A stretch of 64,000 nt of DNA from Bubalus kerabau (Eukaryota; Chordata; Mammalia; Artiodactyla; Bovidae): NCBI RefSeq assembly GCF_029407905.1, contig NW_026577902.1, forward strand, positions 1,736,001 through 1,800,000. Reading direction: 5' to 3'. A program made the position numbers and the translations under genes. Each line of letters starts with the position of its first letter. The first letter of the stretch is position 1. Below, piece after piece: positions 20,109-31,800 of the stretch. The notes under the pieces are model-generated. The model saw only the letters and a program-made list of their open reading frames with translations. It was not told the DNA's origin and did no database searches.

Positions 20109-22590
20109 TAGAGATCTCCTACAGAGCATAGACCTGTCCATTTGGTTTTGCCTTCCCCTGTGAGTTGGGTCCCCGAGGTCCGCCCCAACTCCGGGGAAAC
20201 AGCCCCTGAGAAAAGATCTCCAGGAACTGCTTTCCGCCCAGGCTGGGAAACGCTGTTCACAGGAAGTAAGGCAAGCGAGCCTCCTGAAGGGAAATAGAGG
20301 CCTTACTGTCCCTGGAGGAGCAGGCTGCCAGAGTGTGTGACACCTGACTGGTGCCTTACTGGCCTCAGCTCCGCTATTGCATGTTCATCTGAACTTGAAC
20401 CCAGGCCTACTTGGAGAAGTGTTTGTGTGCCAATTTCCAGAAACTGCGAAGGGCTACAGCAATGATAACTCTCTCAGTGGTAAGGGAGAGCATTGTGTGA
20501 CTTCTCAATTTGTTGTTTGAACGACAGCGTCAAAGCTGCACAGAGAGAATCAGGTCTCTGTGTCTCTATGTTGGCTATGCAGCTTCCCACACAGAGATGT
20601 CCCCGTTGGAGCCAAGAACATTCCCCATAGAGTGAGGTTCACTAGAGCACTCCTAGAGAGCAAAGACTTATCCATGCGGTTTTCCCTTCCCCTGTGCGTG
20701 TGGGTCTCCGGGATCGGCCCCTGCTCCGTGGAAACAGCCTCTGAGAAAAGATCTCCAAGAACCTCTTATCCCCCAGGCTGGGAAGCGGAGTTCGCAGGAG
20801 GTGGGATAAGCAAGCTTCCTTCGGCAAGAAGAGACAGCCAACCGGCCTGTGTTTGGAAGCCTATATTTGCAAGGAATGGGTTAGTTTCTCCTGACCGAGA
20901 CCGCCAGATGTGCTGAGAAGATAGAAATTCCAGAGGCAGGGTCGAGGTTCCTGACTGCCCTTTGCCAGCCTTGCAAAGACATTCCCAGATTCTAACGTTA
21001 TTTTCCATGAAGGAGCAGGCATCGGGAATATGTCAGACTTGACTGGCGCCTTACTGGCCTCAGCTCAGCTACTGCCTTTCCATTCAAACAAGGACAAGGG
21101 CCTACTTGGTGAAGGGTAAGGGTCAGCTTCTTTCCAAACTGCCAAGGACTACAGCAATGAGACCTCTGTCAAGGTGAGGGAAGCCTATGCGGATGGATTC
21201 TTAGCAGGTGCTTTGCCACAAAGCATCAGCACCCACGGAGAGAATCAGACTCCCTTTGCCACTATGTTGGGTGTGTAGCTTCATGCACAGAGGTGTCTCT
21301 GTAGAAGCCAAGAATGTTCCTGAGAGATGAGGTTCACTAGAGCTCTCCTACAGAGCATAGACCTGTCCATGTGGTTTTGTCTTCCCCTGTGAGTTGGGCC
21401 CCCGAGGTCCGACCCAGCTCCAGGGAAACAGCCCCTGAGAAAAAAATCTCCAGGAACAGCTTTGCGCCCAGGCTGGGAAATGCAGTTCACAGGAGGCAAG
21501 GCAAGCGAGCCTCCTGCAGGGAAAAAGAGGCCTTACTGCTCCTGGACGATCAGGCTGCAAGAGTGTGTGAGACCTCACTTGTGCCTTACTGGCCTCAGCT
21601 CCGCCGTTGCCTGTTGTTCCGAGCTAGGACCCAGGCCTACTTGGAGAAGGGTTAGGGTGCGGATTTCTACAAACTGTCAAGGACTACAGCAATGAGAATT
21701 CTCTTAGCAGTAAGGGAGAGCATTGTATGGATTCTCAAGCTGTTGTTTGAATGACAGCTTCAAAGCTACACAGAGAGAATCAGGCTCTCTGTTCCCCTAT
21801 TTTGGCTGTGCAGCTTCACACACAGAATTTGACTCTGTTGGAGCCAGAAATATTCCTGAAAGACTTAGGCTCACCAAAGCTGTCCTCCAGAGCAAAGACA
21901 TTGGATGTGGTTTTGCCTTCCCTTGCCAGTATGGGTCCCCTAGCTTGGCCCCAGCTCCGGGGATACAGCCTCTGAAAAAAATCTTGCAAGAAGCGATTTT
22001 TCCTCCAGGCTGTTAAGCGGAATTCGCAGTTTGCAAGTTAAGGAAGCCTGCTTCGTGGAAGAGCAAGCAGCCAACTGGCCCTGTGTTAGGAAGCCTGTAT
22101 TTGAAAGGAATAGGTTAGCTTCTACAGCGGGAGAACCTCAGATCTGCTCAGGGGGCTGAAATACTAGAGTCAGGGTCGAGGTTCTCCCTTGTCCTTTGCG
22201 CACCTTGCAAAGACATTCCTAGCTTCTAGCGTTAGTGTCCCTGAAGTAGCAGGCTGCAGGAGCGTGTGATAAATGACTGCCGCGTTCCTGTCCTCAGCTC
22301 CGCTATTGACTTTCTATTCGAACTAGAACCCAGGCCTACTTTGAGAGGGGTTAGGGTCCAGTGTTTCCAAACTGCCAAGGGCTACGGCAATGCGAGCTCT
22401 GTCAGAGGTAAGAAAAGAGCAATTGGTTGGATTCTTCAGCTGCTGCGTGGCTGCACAGCTTCCGCGCTGCATGGAGAGCATGAGGCTCCTTGTGGCCCTA
22501 TTTTGGGTACGCAGCAACATGCACACAGAATGTCTGTGTTCACTTATGTACAGGCTTATGTACACTAGAGCTCTCCTACAGAGCAAAGAC
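20103..22590. repeat. SatX monomers right of the LTR, to the satellite I junction
   Basis: Continuation of the interrupted X, then Y 20,638, X 21,333, Y 21,870 and a 30 bp stub from 22,561. Divergence rises toward the right end: the last Y has many private changes and small gaps. SatX stops after GAGCAAAGAC (22,581-22,590), and satellite I begins at once with CACTCAGTGGGCTCC. Confidence 0.87.
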
Positions 22591-23900
22591 CACTCAGTGG
22601 GCTCCAAGAGATACCTGTCGCGGCTCGAGAAGAGAGTGGATTCCTTTGCTTCCCCTCGAGATGAGGCCTGACTCCCCGGGTGAGTATGGAATGCAACCCC
22701 AAATCCCTGTCGCCTATGGAGAGGAACATTAAGTCCTGGATACAAGCCTAGATGAGGTCTAGTTTGCCCTTCAGTGAATGGAGCCCAATCCACAGCTCTC
22801 CCTGGCAACTCGAATGGAAGATTAGACTTCCTGGGCCAACACAAGAGGAAGCCTGAATTCCCCGTCGTAACTCGAGAATCCCACCGAAACTCGAGAAAAT
22901 CCACGTGCTTCCCTCGTCATCGCAAGATGAGGCCCTTTGTCCGCTACAGCATCTCAAGAGAAGTCCCACGTTCCATCCTGAAGTGCGAAACGGTACTTGG
23001 CACCCTTGATGCGACCCCAAAAGTTCCGCGACATACCAGACTCACTCAAGGGGAACACCGAGGTTCCCGGCACCACTTCATCTGACCCCTTCTCCTCTCC
23101 TGATTGCGACAGGAGGGTCGACTCCCCTTCTCTGTCTGCAAGGGGTTCCCGACCTTCCGGGCGCACCTCAGGATGAGGCCGGTCTCATGAGGAAGTTCGA
23201 GACGTAGCCTCGTGGGTGGTGCCACATGCCGAAAGACCCCAATTTCACGGTCCACTCTTGAAAAGAACCCGATGCCAGCACACCTATTTGAAGGAAAACC
23301 TGTGGATGAAGGCACAACACGAAGGGGCACTGACACCCGCGTGCATCATCCAGAAAAACCCGCAGGTCCCACAGACATTTCGACAAGTGGCCTGTCACCC
23401 TGTAAACAACTCGAAAGGCAAACGAAGGTCCATTCCTCAACAGAAGACTAGGTGTGACTCTCTTGTCCCTACTCTGCAGGGACCATGGGATCCGAGTCAG
23501 AAACGGAGAGGAAGCCTGAGGTTCCTGCGTCCACTCGAGATGAGGCCCTCTTCCATTGCACCACACCCAGTGGAGTCCCGAGAGGCCCCTACCAACTCCA
23601 CAGTATCCCTGAGTTCTCAGAGGCACAATGAGAAGCTCCCTGAGGTCACAGGCACAAGTCGAGGGAACACTGGGTTTTCTGCCATGACTCGAGAAAGACC
23701 TCGAGAGTGCTTCAAAATGTGTTGAGTCGCGATTCCCCTACCATGACTCGAGAGCCATGACACGCGCCCCCTCTTCACGCGCATGGAGACCTGACTAACC
23801 TGGCACTGCACGAGAGGCTCCCCGAGATCCTCATCGTACCTCGTGAGGAAACCCACACTGCCGCGGCAGCTCGAGGAAACACATGAGACACCCCGGTCAT
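22591..23900. repeat. Satellite I block, beta subfamily
   Basis: Beta markers: GACTCACTCAAGGGGAACAC, GACGTAGCCTCGTGGGTGG and CATCGTACCTCGTGAG. The block begins at the junction with SatX and passes to alpha between about 23,840 and 23,985. Confidence 0.7.
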
Positions 23901-25379
23901 CGCGAGATGAGGGCCTTATATTCCTGCATGGCCTGGAGACCAATCACGAGTCCTCTCTCCAAACTGAAGAGCAGGCTGGACTCCGTTGAGGCCGCTCAGG
24001 GGGCTCCAACAGATCCTTGTCGCGACTCAAGAGGAGAGCGGAGTCCTTGGCTTCCCCTCGAGATGAGGTCTGACTCCCCGGGGGAGCCTGGAATGCAACC
24101 CCGAGATGCCTGCTTTCCCTGGAGAGGAATAGTAGGTCCTGGACACACGCCTAGGTGAGGTCTCTTCGGCCCTGCAGTGACTCGAGCGCAACCCCCAGAT
24201 TTCCCTTGCAACTCGAGGGGAAGATTGGGCTTCCCAGGGCCAACCCAAGAGGAAGGCTGAGATCCCCATTGTAACTCGAGAATCCCGCCGCAACTCGAGA
24301 AAAACCACGTGGTTCCCACCTCTTGGCAAGATGAGACCCTTGCCCGCGACGGCGTCTCAAGGGAAGTCCCCTCTTCCGCCCTGAAGGGCGGAAAGGATCC
24401 TGTCCGCCTTCATGCGACCCCCAAAAGTTCCCCGACACGCCGGGTTCCCTCGAGGGGAACACCGAGGGTCCCGGCACCGCTTCCTCTGAGCCCCTTCTCC
24501 CCTCCTGATCGCGACAGGAGAGTCGAATCCCCTGCGTGGTCTGGAAGGGGTTCCCGGCCTTCCCGGCGCACCTAAGGATGAGGCCGGCCTCATGAGGAAA
24601 TTGGAGACGAGCCACGTGGGTGGTGCCACATGCCCAACGCCCCCGATTACCCGGTCCGCTCTTGAGAAGGACCCGAGGCCCGGACCCCTCTTCGAAGGCA
24701 ACCCTGTGGGTGAAGGCACAACAGGAAGGGGTACTGCCAACCCCGTGCACCGTCCGCAAAGACCCGCGGGTTCCACACACAGCTCGACGAGGGGCCTGAG
24801 ACCCCCTGAGCAACTCGAGAGGCAAGCGGGGTTCCCTTCTTCAGACAAGACGAGGCCTGACTCTCCTGTCCCTACTCTGCAGGGACCCTGCGGTCGGAGT
24901 CCAAAACGGAGAGGAAGCCTGAGGTTCCTGCCTCCCCTCGAGCTGAGGCCCTCTTCCATTGCGCCAGACCCAGCGGAGTCCCGAGGGTCACCGCCAACTC
25001 CACAGGATCCCTCGCCTCTCAGAGGCACCCTGGGAAGTTCCCTAAGGTTCCCGGCAGAAGGCGAGGGAAACGAGGGTTTCCCGCCGCCCTCCGACAAAGA
25101 CTTCGAGAGTCCTTCTTCAACGCGTCTCGAGGCCCTAGTCCCCTCCCGCGACTCGAGATCCATGACGCGCTCCCCCTCGCCACGGGCATGGAGACCTGAC
25201 TTCCCTGGCGCAGCACGAGAGGCTCCCTGAGATTCTCATCGTGCCTCGGGAGAAAACCCCCAGGGGCGCGGCAGCTCGAGGAAACCCCTGAGACGGCCCC
25301 GTACTCGCGAGCTGAGGGCCTTCTTTTCCTGCATGGCCTGGAGAGCAATCCCGGGTCCTCTCTCCAAACGGAAGAGGAG

Positions 25380-26780
25380 GCTGGTCAATTGAGGCCGCTC
25401 AGGGGGCTCCAAGAGACCCGCGTCGCGACTCGAGAGGAGAGCGGAATTCTTGGCTTTCCCTCGAGACGAGGCCTGACTCCCCGGGGGAGCCTGGAATGCA
25501 ACCCCGAGATCCCTGCCTTCCCTGGAGAGGAATATTAGGTCCCGGACACACGCCTAGGTGAGGTTTCTTGGGCCCTGCAGTGACTCGAGCGCAACCCCCA
25601 GCTTTCCCTCGCAACTCGAGGTGAAGATTGGCCTTCCCAGGGCCAACGCAAGAGGAAGCCTGAGATCCCAGTCGTAACTCGAGATTCCGGCCGCAACTCG
25701 AGAAAAACCACGGGGTTCCTACCTCTTGGCAAGATGAGGCCCTTGCCCGCCACGGCGTCTCAAGGGAAGTCCCCTCTTCCGCCCTGAAGGGTGAAACGGT
25801 CGCTGACAGCCTTCCTGCGACCCCCAAGTTCACCAACACGCCGGGTTCCCTCGAGGGGAACACCGAGGGTCCCGGCACCGCTTCATCTGAGCCCCTTCTC
25901 CCCTCCGGATCGCGACAGGAGAGGCGATTCCCCTGCGTGGTCTGGAAGGGGTTCCCGGCCTTCCAGGAGCACCTCAGGATGAGGCTGGCCTCACGAGGAA
26001 ATTCGAGACGAGCCACGTGGGTGGGGCCACATGCAGAATGCCCACGATTCCCGGGTCCGCTCTTGAGAAGGACCCGAGGCCCGGACCCCTCTTCGAAGGC
26101 AACCCTGTGGGTGAAGGCACAACACGAAGGGGCACTGCCACCCCCGTGCATCGTCCGCAAAGACCCGCGGGTTCCACACACAGCTCGACGAGGGGCCTGA
26201 GACCCCCTGAGCAACTCGAGAGGCCAGCGGGGTTCCCTTCCTCAGACAAGACGAGGCCTGACTCTCCTGTCCCAACTCTGCAGGGACCCTGCGGTCGGAG
26301 TCCGAAACGGAGAGGAAGCCTGAGGTTCCTGCCTCCCCTCGAGGTGAGGCCCTCTTCCGTTGCGCCAGACCCAGCGGAGTGCCGAGGGGCCCCGCCACCT
26401 CCACAGGATCCCTCGCCTCTCAGAGGCACCCTGGCAAGTTCCCTAATGTCCCCGGCAGAAGGCAAGGGAAACGAGGGTTTCCCGCCGCCCCCCAAGAAAG
26501 ACCTCGAGAGTCCTTCTTCAACGCGTCTCGAGGCCCTAGTCCCCTACCGTGACTCAAGAGCCTGGACGCGCTCCCCCTCGCCACGCGCATGGAGACCTGA
26601 CTTCCCTGGCGCCGCACGAGAGGCTCCCTGAGATCCTCGTCGTGCCTCGGGACAAAACCCCCACGGGCGCCGCAGCTCGAGGAAAGCCCTGAGACGCCCT
26701 CGTCCTCGCGAGCTGAGGGCCTTCTTTTCCTGCATGGCCTGGAGAGCAATCCCGGGTCCTCTCTCCAAACGGAAGAGGAG
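25380..26780. repeat. Near-identical satellite I tandem pair, left
   Basis: A 1,401 bp unit repeated immediately at 26,781-28,181. I noticed only about three single-base differences (for example near 25,716/27,117 and 25,831/27,232). Both 5' ends carry the private deletion form GGCTGGTCAATTGAGG where other monomers read GGCTGGACTCCCTTGAGG. The near-identity extends left to about 25,303. Confidence 0.9.
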
Positions 26781-28180
26781 GCTGGTCAATTGAGGCCGCT
26801 CAGGGGGCTCCAAGAGACCCGCGTCGCGACTCGAGAGGAGAGCGGAATTCTTGGCTTTCCCTCGAGACGAGGCCTGACTCCCCGGGGGAGCCTGGAATGC
26901 AACCCCGAGATCCCTGCCTTCCCTGGAGAGGAATATTAGGTCCCGGACACACGCCTAGGTGAGGTTTCTTGGGCCCTGCAGTGACTCGAGCGCAACCCCC
27001 AGCTTTCCCTCGCAACTCGAGGTGAAGATTGGCCTTCCCAGGGCCAACGCAAGAGGAAGCCTGAGATCCCAGTCGTAACTCGAGATTCCGGCCGCAACTC
27101 GAGAAAAACCACGGGGTTCCCACCTCTTGGCAAGATGAGGCCCTTGCCCGCCACGGCGTCTCAAGGGAAGTCCCCTCTTCCGCCCTGAAGGGTGAAACGG
27201 TCGCTGACAGCCTTCCTGCGACCCCCAAGTTCACCGACACGCCGGGTTCCCTCGAGGGGAACACCGAGGGTCCCGGCACCGCTTCATCTGAGCCCCTTCT
27301 CCCCTCCGGATCGCGACAGGAGAGGCGATTCCCCTGCGTGGTCTGGAAGGGGTTCCCGGCCTTCCAGGAGCACCTCAGGATGAGGCTGGCCTCACGAGGA
27401 AATTCGAGACGAGCCACGTGGGTGGGGCCACATGCAGAATGCCCACGATTCCCGGGTCCGCTCTTGAGAAGGACCCGAGGCCCGGACCCCTCTTCGAAGG
27501 CAACCCTGTGGGTGAAGGCACAACACGAAGGGGCACTGCCACCCCCGTGCATCGTCCGCAAAGACCCGCGGGTTCCACACACAGCTCGACGAGGGGCCTG
27601 AGACCCCCTGAGCAACTCGAGAGGCCAGCGGGGTTCCCTTCCTCAGACAAGACGAGGCCTGACTCTCCTGTCCCAACTCTGCAGGGACCCTGCGGTCGGA
27701 GTCCGAAACGGAGAGGAAGCCTGAGGTTCCTGCCTCCCCTCGAGGTGAGGCCCTCTTCCGTTGCGCCAGACCCAGCGGAGTGCCGAGGGGCCCCGCCACC
27801 TCCACAGGATCCCTCGCCTCTCAGAGGCACCCTGGCAAGTTCCCTAATGTCCCCGGCAGAAGGCAAGGGAAACGAGGGTTTCCCGCCGCCCCCCAAGAAA
27901 GACCTCGAGAGTCCTTCTTCAACGCGTCTCGAGGCCCTAGTCCCCTACCGTGACTCAAGAGCCTGGACGCGCTCCCCCTTGCCACGCGCATGGAGACCTG
28001 ACTTCCCTGGCGCCGCACGAGAGGCTCCCTGAGATCCTCGTCGTGCCTCGGGACAAAACCCCCACGGGCGCCGCAGCTCGAGGAAAGCCCTGAGACGCCC
28101 TCGTCCTCGCGAGCTGAGGGCCTTCTTTTCCTGCATGGCCTGGAGAGCAATCCCGGGTCCTCTCTCAAAACGGAAGAGGA
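26781..28180. repeat. Near-identical satellite I tandem pair, right
   Basis: Second copy of the 1,401 bp unit. It ends where the following monomer reverts to GGCTGGACTCCCTTGAGG, so the pair is a discrete duplication inside the alpha block. Confidence 0.9.
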
Positions 28181-28868
28181 GGCTGGACTCCCTTGAGGCC
28201 GCTCAGAGGGTTCCAAGAGACCCGCGTCGCGTCTCGAGAGGAGAGCGGAGTCCTTGGCTTCCCCTCGAGACGAGGCCTGACTCCCCGGGGGAGCCTGGAA
28301 TGCAACCCCGAGATCCCTGCCTTCCCTGGAGAGGAATATTAGGTCCCGGACACACGCCTAGGTGAGGTCTCTTCGGCCCTGCAGTGACCCGAGCGCAACC
28401 CCCAGCTTTCCCTCGCAATTCGAGGGGAAGATTGGGCTTCCCAGGGCCAACCCAAGAGGAAGCCTGAGATCCCCGTCGTAACTCGAGAATCCCGCCGCAA
28501 CTCGAGAAAAACCACGTGGTTCCCACCTCTTGGCAAGATGAGGCCCTTGCCCGTGACGGCGTCTCAAAGGAAGTCCCCTGTTCCGCCCTGAAGGGCGAAA
28601 CTGTCCCTGACAGCCTTCCTGCGACCCTCAAAAGTTCCCCGACACGCCGGGTTCCCTCGAGGGGAACACCGAGGGTCCCAGCACCACTTCATCTTAGCCC
28701 CTTCTCCCCTCCTGATCGCGACAGGAGAGTCGATTCCCCTGCGTGGTCCGGAAGGGGTTCCCAGCATTCCCGGCGCACCTCAGGATGAGGCCGGTCTCAC
28801 GAGGAAATTCGAGACGAGCCACGTGGGTGGTGCCACATGCCGAACGCCCCCGATTCCCCGGTCCGCTC

Positions 28869-31800
28869 TTAATAAGAACACGATGCCCGGGCACCTCTTC
28901 GAAAGCAAACCTGTGGATGAATGCACAACACGAAGGATTACTGACATCCCCATGCATAGTACGGAAAAACACGCAGATTCCAAACACAGATCGACAAGTG
29001 TCCTGTCATCCCTTGAAGAACTAGAGCGGCATGCGGAGTTCCGTTCCTCCAAACAAGAGAAGGCCTGACTCTCCTTTCCCAACTCTGCAGGGACCGTGCG
29101 ATCGGAGTCAGAAATGTAGATGAAACCTGACGTTCCTGCATCAACTCGAAATGAGGCCCTCTTCCATTGCGCCATACCCAGTGGAGTCCCGAGAGGCCCC
29201 TCCCAACTCCACAGTATCCCTGACTTCTCAGAGGCACCCTCAGAAGCTCTCTGCGGTCACTGGCACAAGTCGAGTGAACCCAGGGTTTCCTGCTGCATTC
29301 TGAGAAAGACCTCGAGAGTCCTTCTTTACCGCGTCTTGAGGCCCGATACCCTACCATGACTGGAGAGCAATGACGCATTTCCCTCGCCACGCCCATTGAA
29401 ACCTAACTTCCCTGGCGCCACACGAGAGGCTCCCTGCGCTCCCCGTCCTACCTCATGAAAACCCCACACTGGCACCTCTGCTCGAGAAAACACATGAGAC
29501 GCCCCCGTCATCGTAAGATGAGGGCCTTCTTTTCCTACATGACCTAGAGAGCAATCCCGAGTCCACTCTCCAAACTCCACTGGAGGCCTGTCTCCCTTTA
29601 GGCCACTCAGTGGCCTCCAAGAGATACACGTCGCTACTCTAGAGGAGAGCGGAGTCCGTTGCTTCCCCTCGAGCTGAGGCCTGACTACTTGGATGAGTCT
29701 GGAATGGGATCCCGAGATCCGTGTCGCCCCTGTAGAGGAAAACTCGGTCCTGGACACAAGCCTAAATGAGGTCTTTTTTGTCCTGCATTGACTCAAGTGC
29801 AATCCCCAGCTCTCCCTCGCAACTCGAATGGAAGATTGGACTTCCCTGGGCCAACACAAGAGGAAACCTGTATTCCCCGTTGTAACTCAAGAATCCTGCC
29901 GCAACTCGAGAAAAAACACGTGGGTCCCCCGTCAGCGCTAGATGAGGCCCTTGCCCACTACAGCGTCTCAAGAGAAGACCCAGGTTCCGTCTTGAAGTGT
30001 GAAACGGTACTTGGCACCCTTGATGCAACCCGAAAAGTTACCCGACTTACCAGTTTCACTCAAGGGGAGCACCGAGGTTCCCGGCACTACTTCATCTGAG
30101 CCCTTTCTCTCCTCCTGATCCCGAAAGGAGGGTCGATTCCCCTGCTTTGTCTGGAAAGGGTTCCCGGACTTTCCTGCGCGCCTCAGGATGAGGCCGATCT
30201 CACGAGGAAATTCGAGACGTAGCCTCGTGGGTGGTGCAACATGCTGAAAGACCCCGATTTCCCGGTCCGCACTTGAGGAGAACCCGATGCCCGGACACCT
30301 CTTCGAAGGCAACCCTGTGGATGAAGGCACAACAGGAAGGAGCACTGACACCCCCGTGCATCTCCGAAAAACCCGCAGGTTCCACACACATCACGAAAAG
30401 TGGTGTCATCATTGAACAACTTGAGATGTAAGCGGAGTTCCATTCCTCCGCAGAACACGAGACCTGACACTCCTGAGCAAACTCAGCAGGGACCCTGCAA
30501 TCTGAGTCAGATCCGGCTCCAGGAAGTCAGGAGCAGAACCCTGAGGTTCCTGCCTCAACTCGAGACGAGGCTCTCTTCCATTGCACAAAACCCAGAGGAG
30601 TCCCGAGAGGCCTCTCCCAAATCCATAGTATCCCTGATTTCTCAGAGGCACCCTGAGAAGCTCCCTGAGGTCACCGGCACAAGTCAAGGGAACCCAGGGT
30701 TTCCTGCTGCAACCCTAGAAAGACATCGAGAGTCCTTTTTCAACCCGTCATGAGGCCCGATTCCCCTACCCTGACTGGAGAGCAATGACGCGCTCCCCCT
30801 TGCCCCGCCCATGGAGACCTGACTTCCCTGTTGCCACACGAGAGGCTACCTGAACTCCCCGTCGTACCTCGTGAGAAACCCCACACTGGCGCCACAGCTC
30901 GAGAAAACCCACGAGACGCCCCCGTCATCTCGAGATGTGGGCCTTCTTTTCCTGCATGGCCTGGAGAGCAATCCCGAGTCCTCTCTCCAAACTGAAGAGG
31001 AGGGTTGACTCCCTTTAGACCACTCAGTGGGCTCCAAGAGATATGCGTCGCAACTCGAGAGGAGAGCCGAGTCCTTTGCTTCCCCTCGAGACGAGGCCTA
31101 ACTCCCCGGGTGAGTCTGTAATGCAAACCCGAGATCCCTGTCGCCCTTGGAGAGGATCATTGGGTCCTGAACACAAGGCTAGCTGAGGTCGCTTTTGCCC
31201 TGCAGTAACTCGAGAGCACTCCCCAGCTTTCCCTCGCAACCCGAATGGAAGATGGACCTCCCTGGGCCAACACAAGAGGAAGCCTGAATTCCCAGTAGTA
31301 ATTCGAGAATTCCGCCTCAACTCGAGAAAAACCACGTGATTCCCCCGTCATTGCAAGATGAGGCCCTTGCCTGCTCCAGCGTCTCAAGAGTAGTCCCACG
31401 TTCTGTCTTGAAGTGCGAAATGATATTTGGCACCCTTAATGCTACCCCAAAAGTTCCCCGACATATGGGTCGCACTCGAGGGGAACACCGAGGTTACTGG
31501 CACCACTTCATCTGAGCCCCTTCTCCCCTCCTGATCGCGAAAGGAGGGTCGATTCCCCTGCTTTGTCTGCAAGGGGTTCCCGACCTTCTCCGTGCACCTC
31601 AGATGAGGCTGTCTCATGAGGAAATTCGAGATGTAGCCTCGATGGTGGTGCCACATGCCGAAAGACCGCGATTTCCCGATCCGCTCTTGATAAGAACGCG
31701 ATGCCCAGACACCTATAAGAAGATAGTGTGGATGAAGGCACAACACGAAGGGGCACTGACAACCCCGTGCATCGTCCAGAAAAGACCTCAGGTTACTCTT

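Larger units (their letters stand above)
4341..22590. repeat. SatX satellite array 1 (Y/X monomers)
   Basis: Tandem array of two homologous monomers. Taking the TTCACT of GAGGTTCACTAGAG as the start, monomers begin at 5,341 Y, 6,039 X, 6,570 Y, 7,265 X, 7,796 X, 8,329 Y, 9,024 X, 9,557 Y, 10,254 X, 10,788 Y, 11,484 X, 11,994 Y, then repeat by HOR. After the HORs come 16,868 Y, 17,565 X, 18,100 Y, 18,798 X (split by the LTR), 20,638 Y, 21,333 X, 21,870 Y and a stub at 22,561. Y is 691-698 bp and X is 531-537 bp (510 in one HOR position). GC is about half by spot count, which argues against bovine satellite II (1.723 g/cm3, expected well above 60% GC). I cannot name this family. Confidence 0.92.
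23985..28868. repeat. Satellite I block, alpha subfamily
   Basis: Alpha markers: GGCCGCTCAGGGGGCTCC, CGGGTTCCCTCGAGG, GACGAGCCACGTGGGTGG and GATCCTCGTCGTGCCTCGG. The monomers here are more alike and more CpG-rich than beta monomers, which suggests recent amplification. The block passes to beta near 28,870, where GAACACGATGCCCGGGCACC begins. Confidence 0.75.

Noticed and set aside
21645..21662. Telomere-like GGGTTAGGG in a SatX monomer
   Set aside because: A single occurrence arising from GAAGGGTTTGGGTGCGG by small changes; no tandem TTAGGG units are present.
4341..22590. Assignment of SatX to bovine satellite II (about 0.7 kb monomer)
   Set aside because: The Y length is close, but the GC content is about half by spot count, whereas a density of 1.723 implies well above 60%. 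Without alignment I leave the family unnamed.
25399..26214. Minus-strand open frame of 271 codons in satellite I, with similar long frames at 24,357-25,163 and 43,378-44,172
   Set aside because: The 31 bp subrepeat is poor in stops in every frame, and 31 is not divisible by three, so the frame cycles through all three phases. Frames overlap on both strands and break in diverged monomers.
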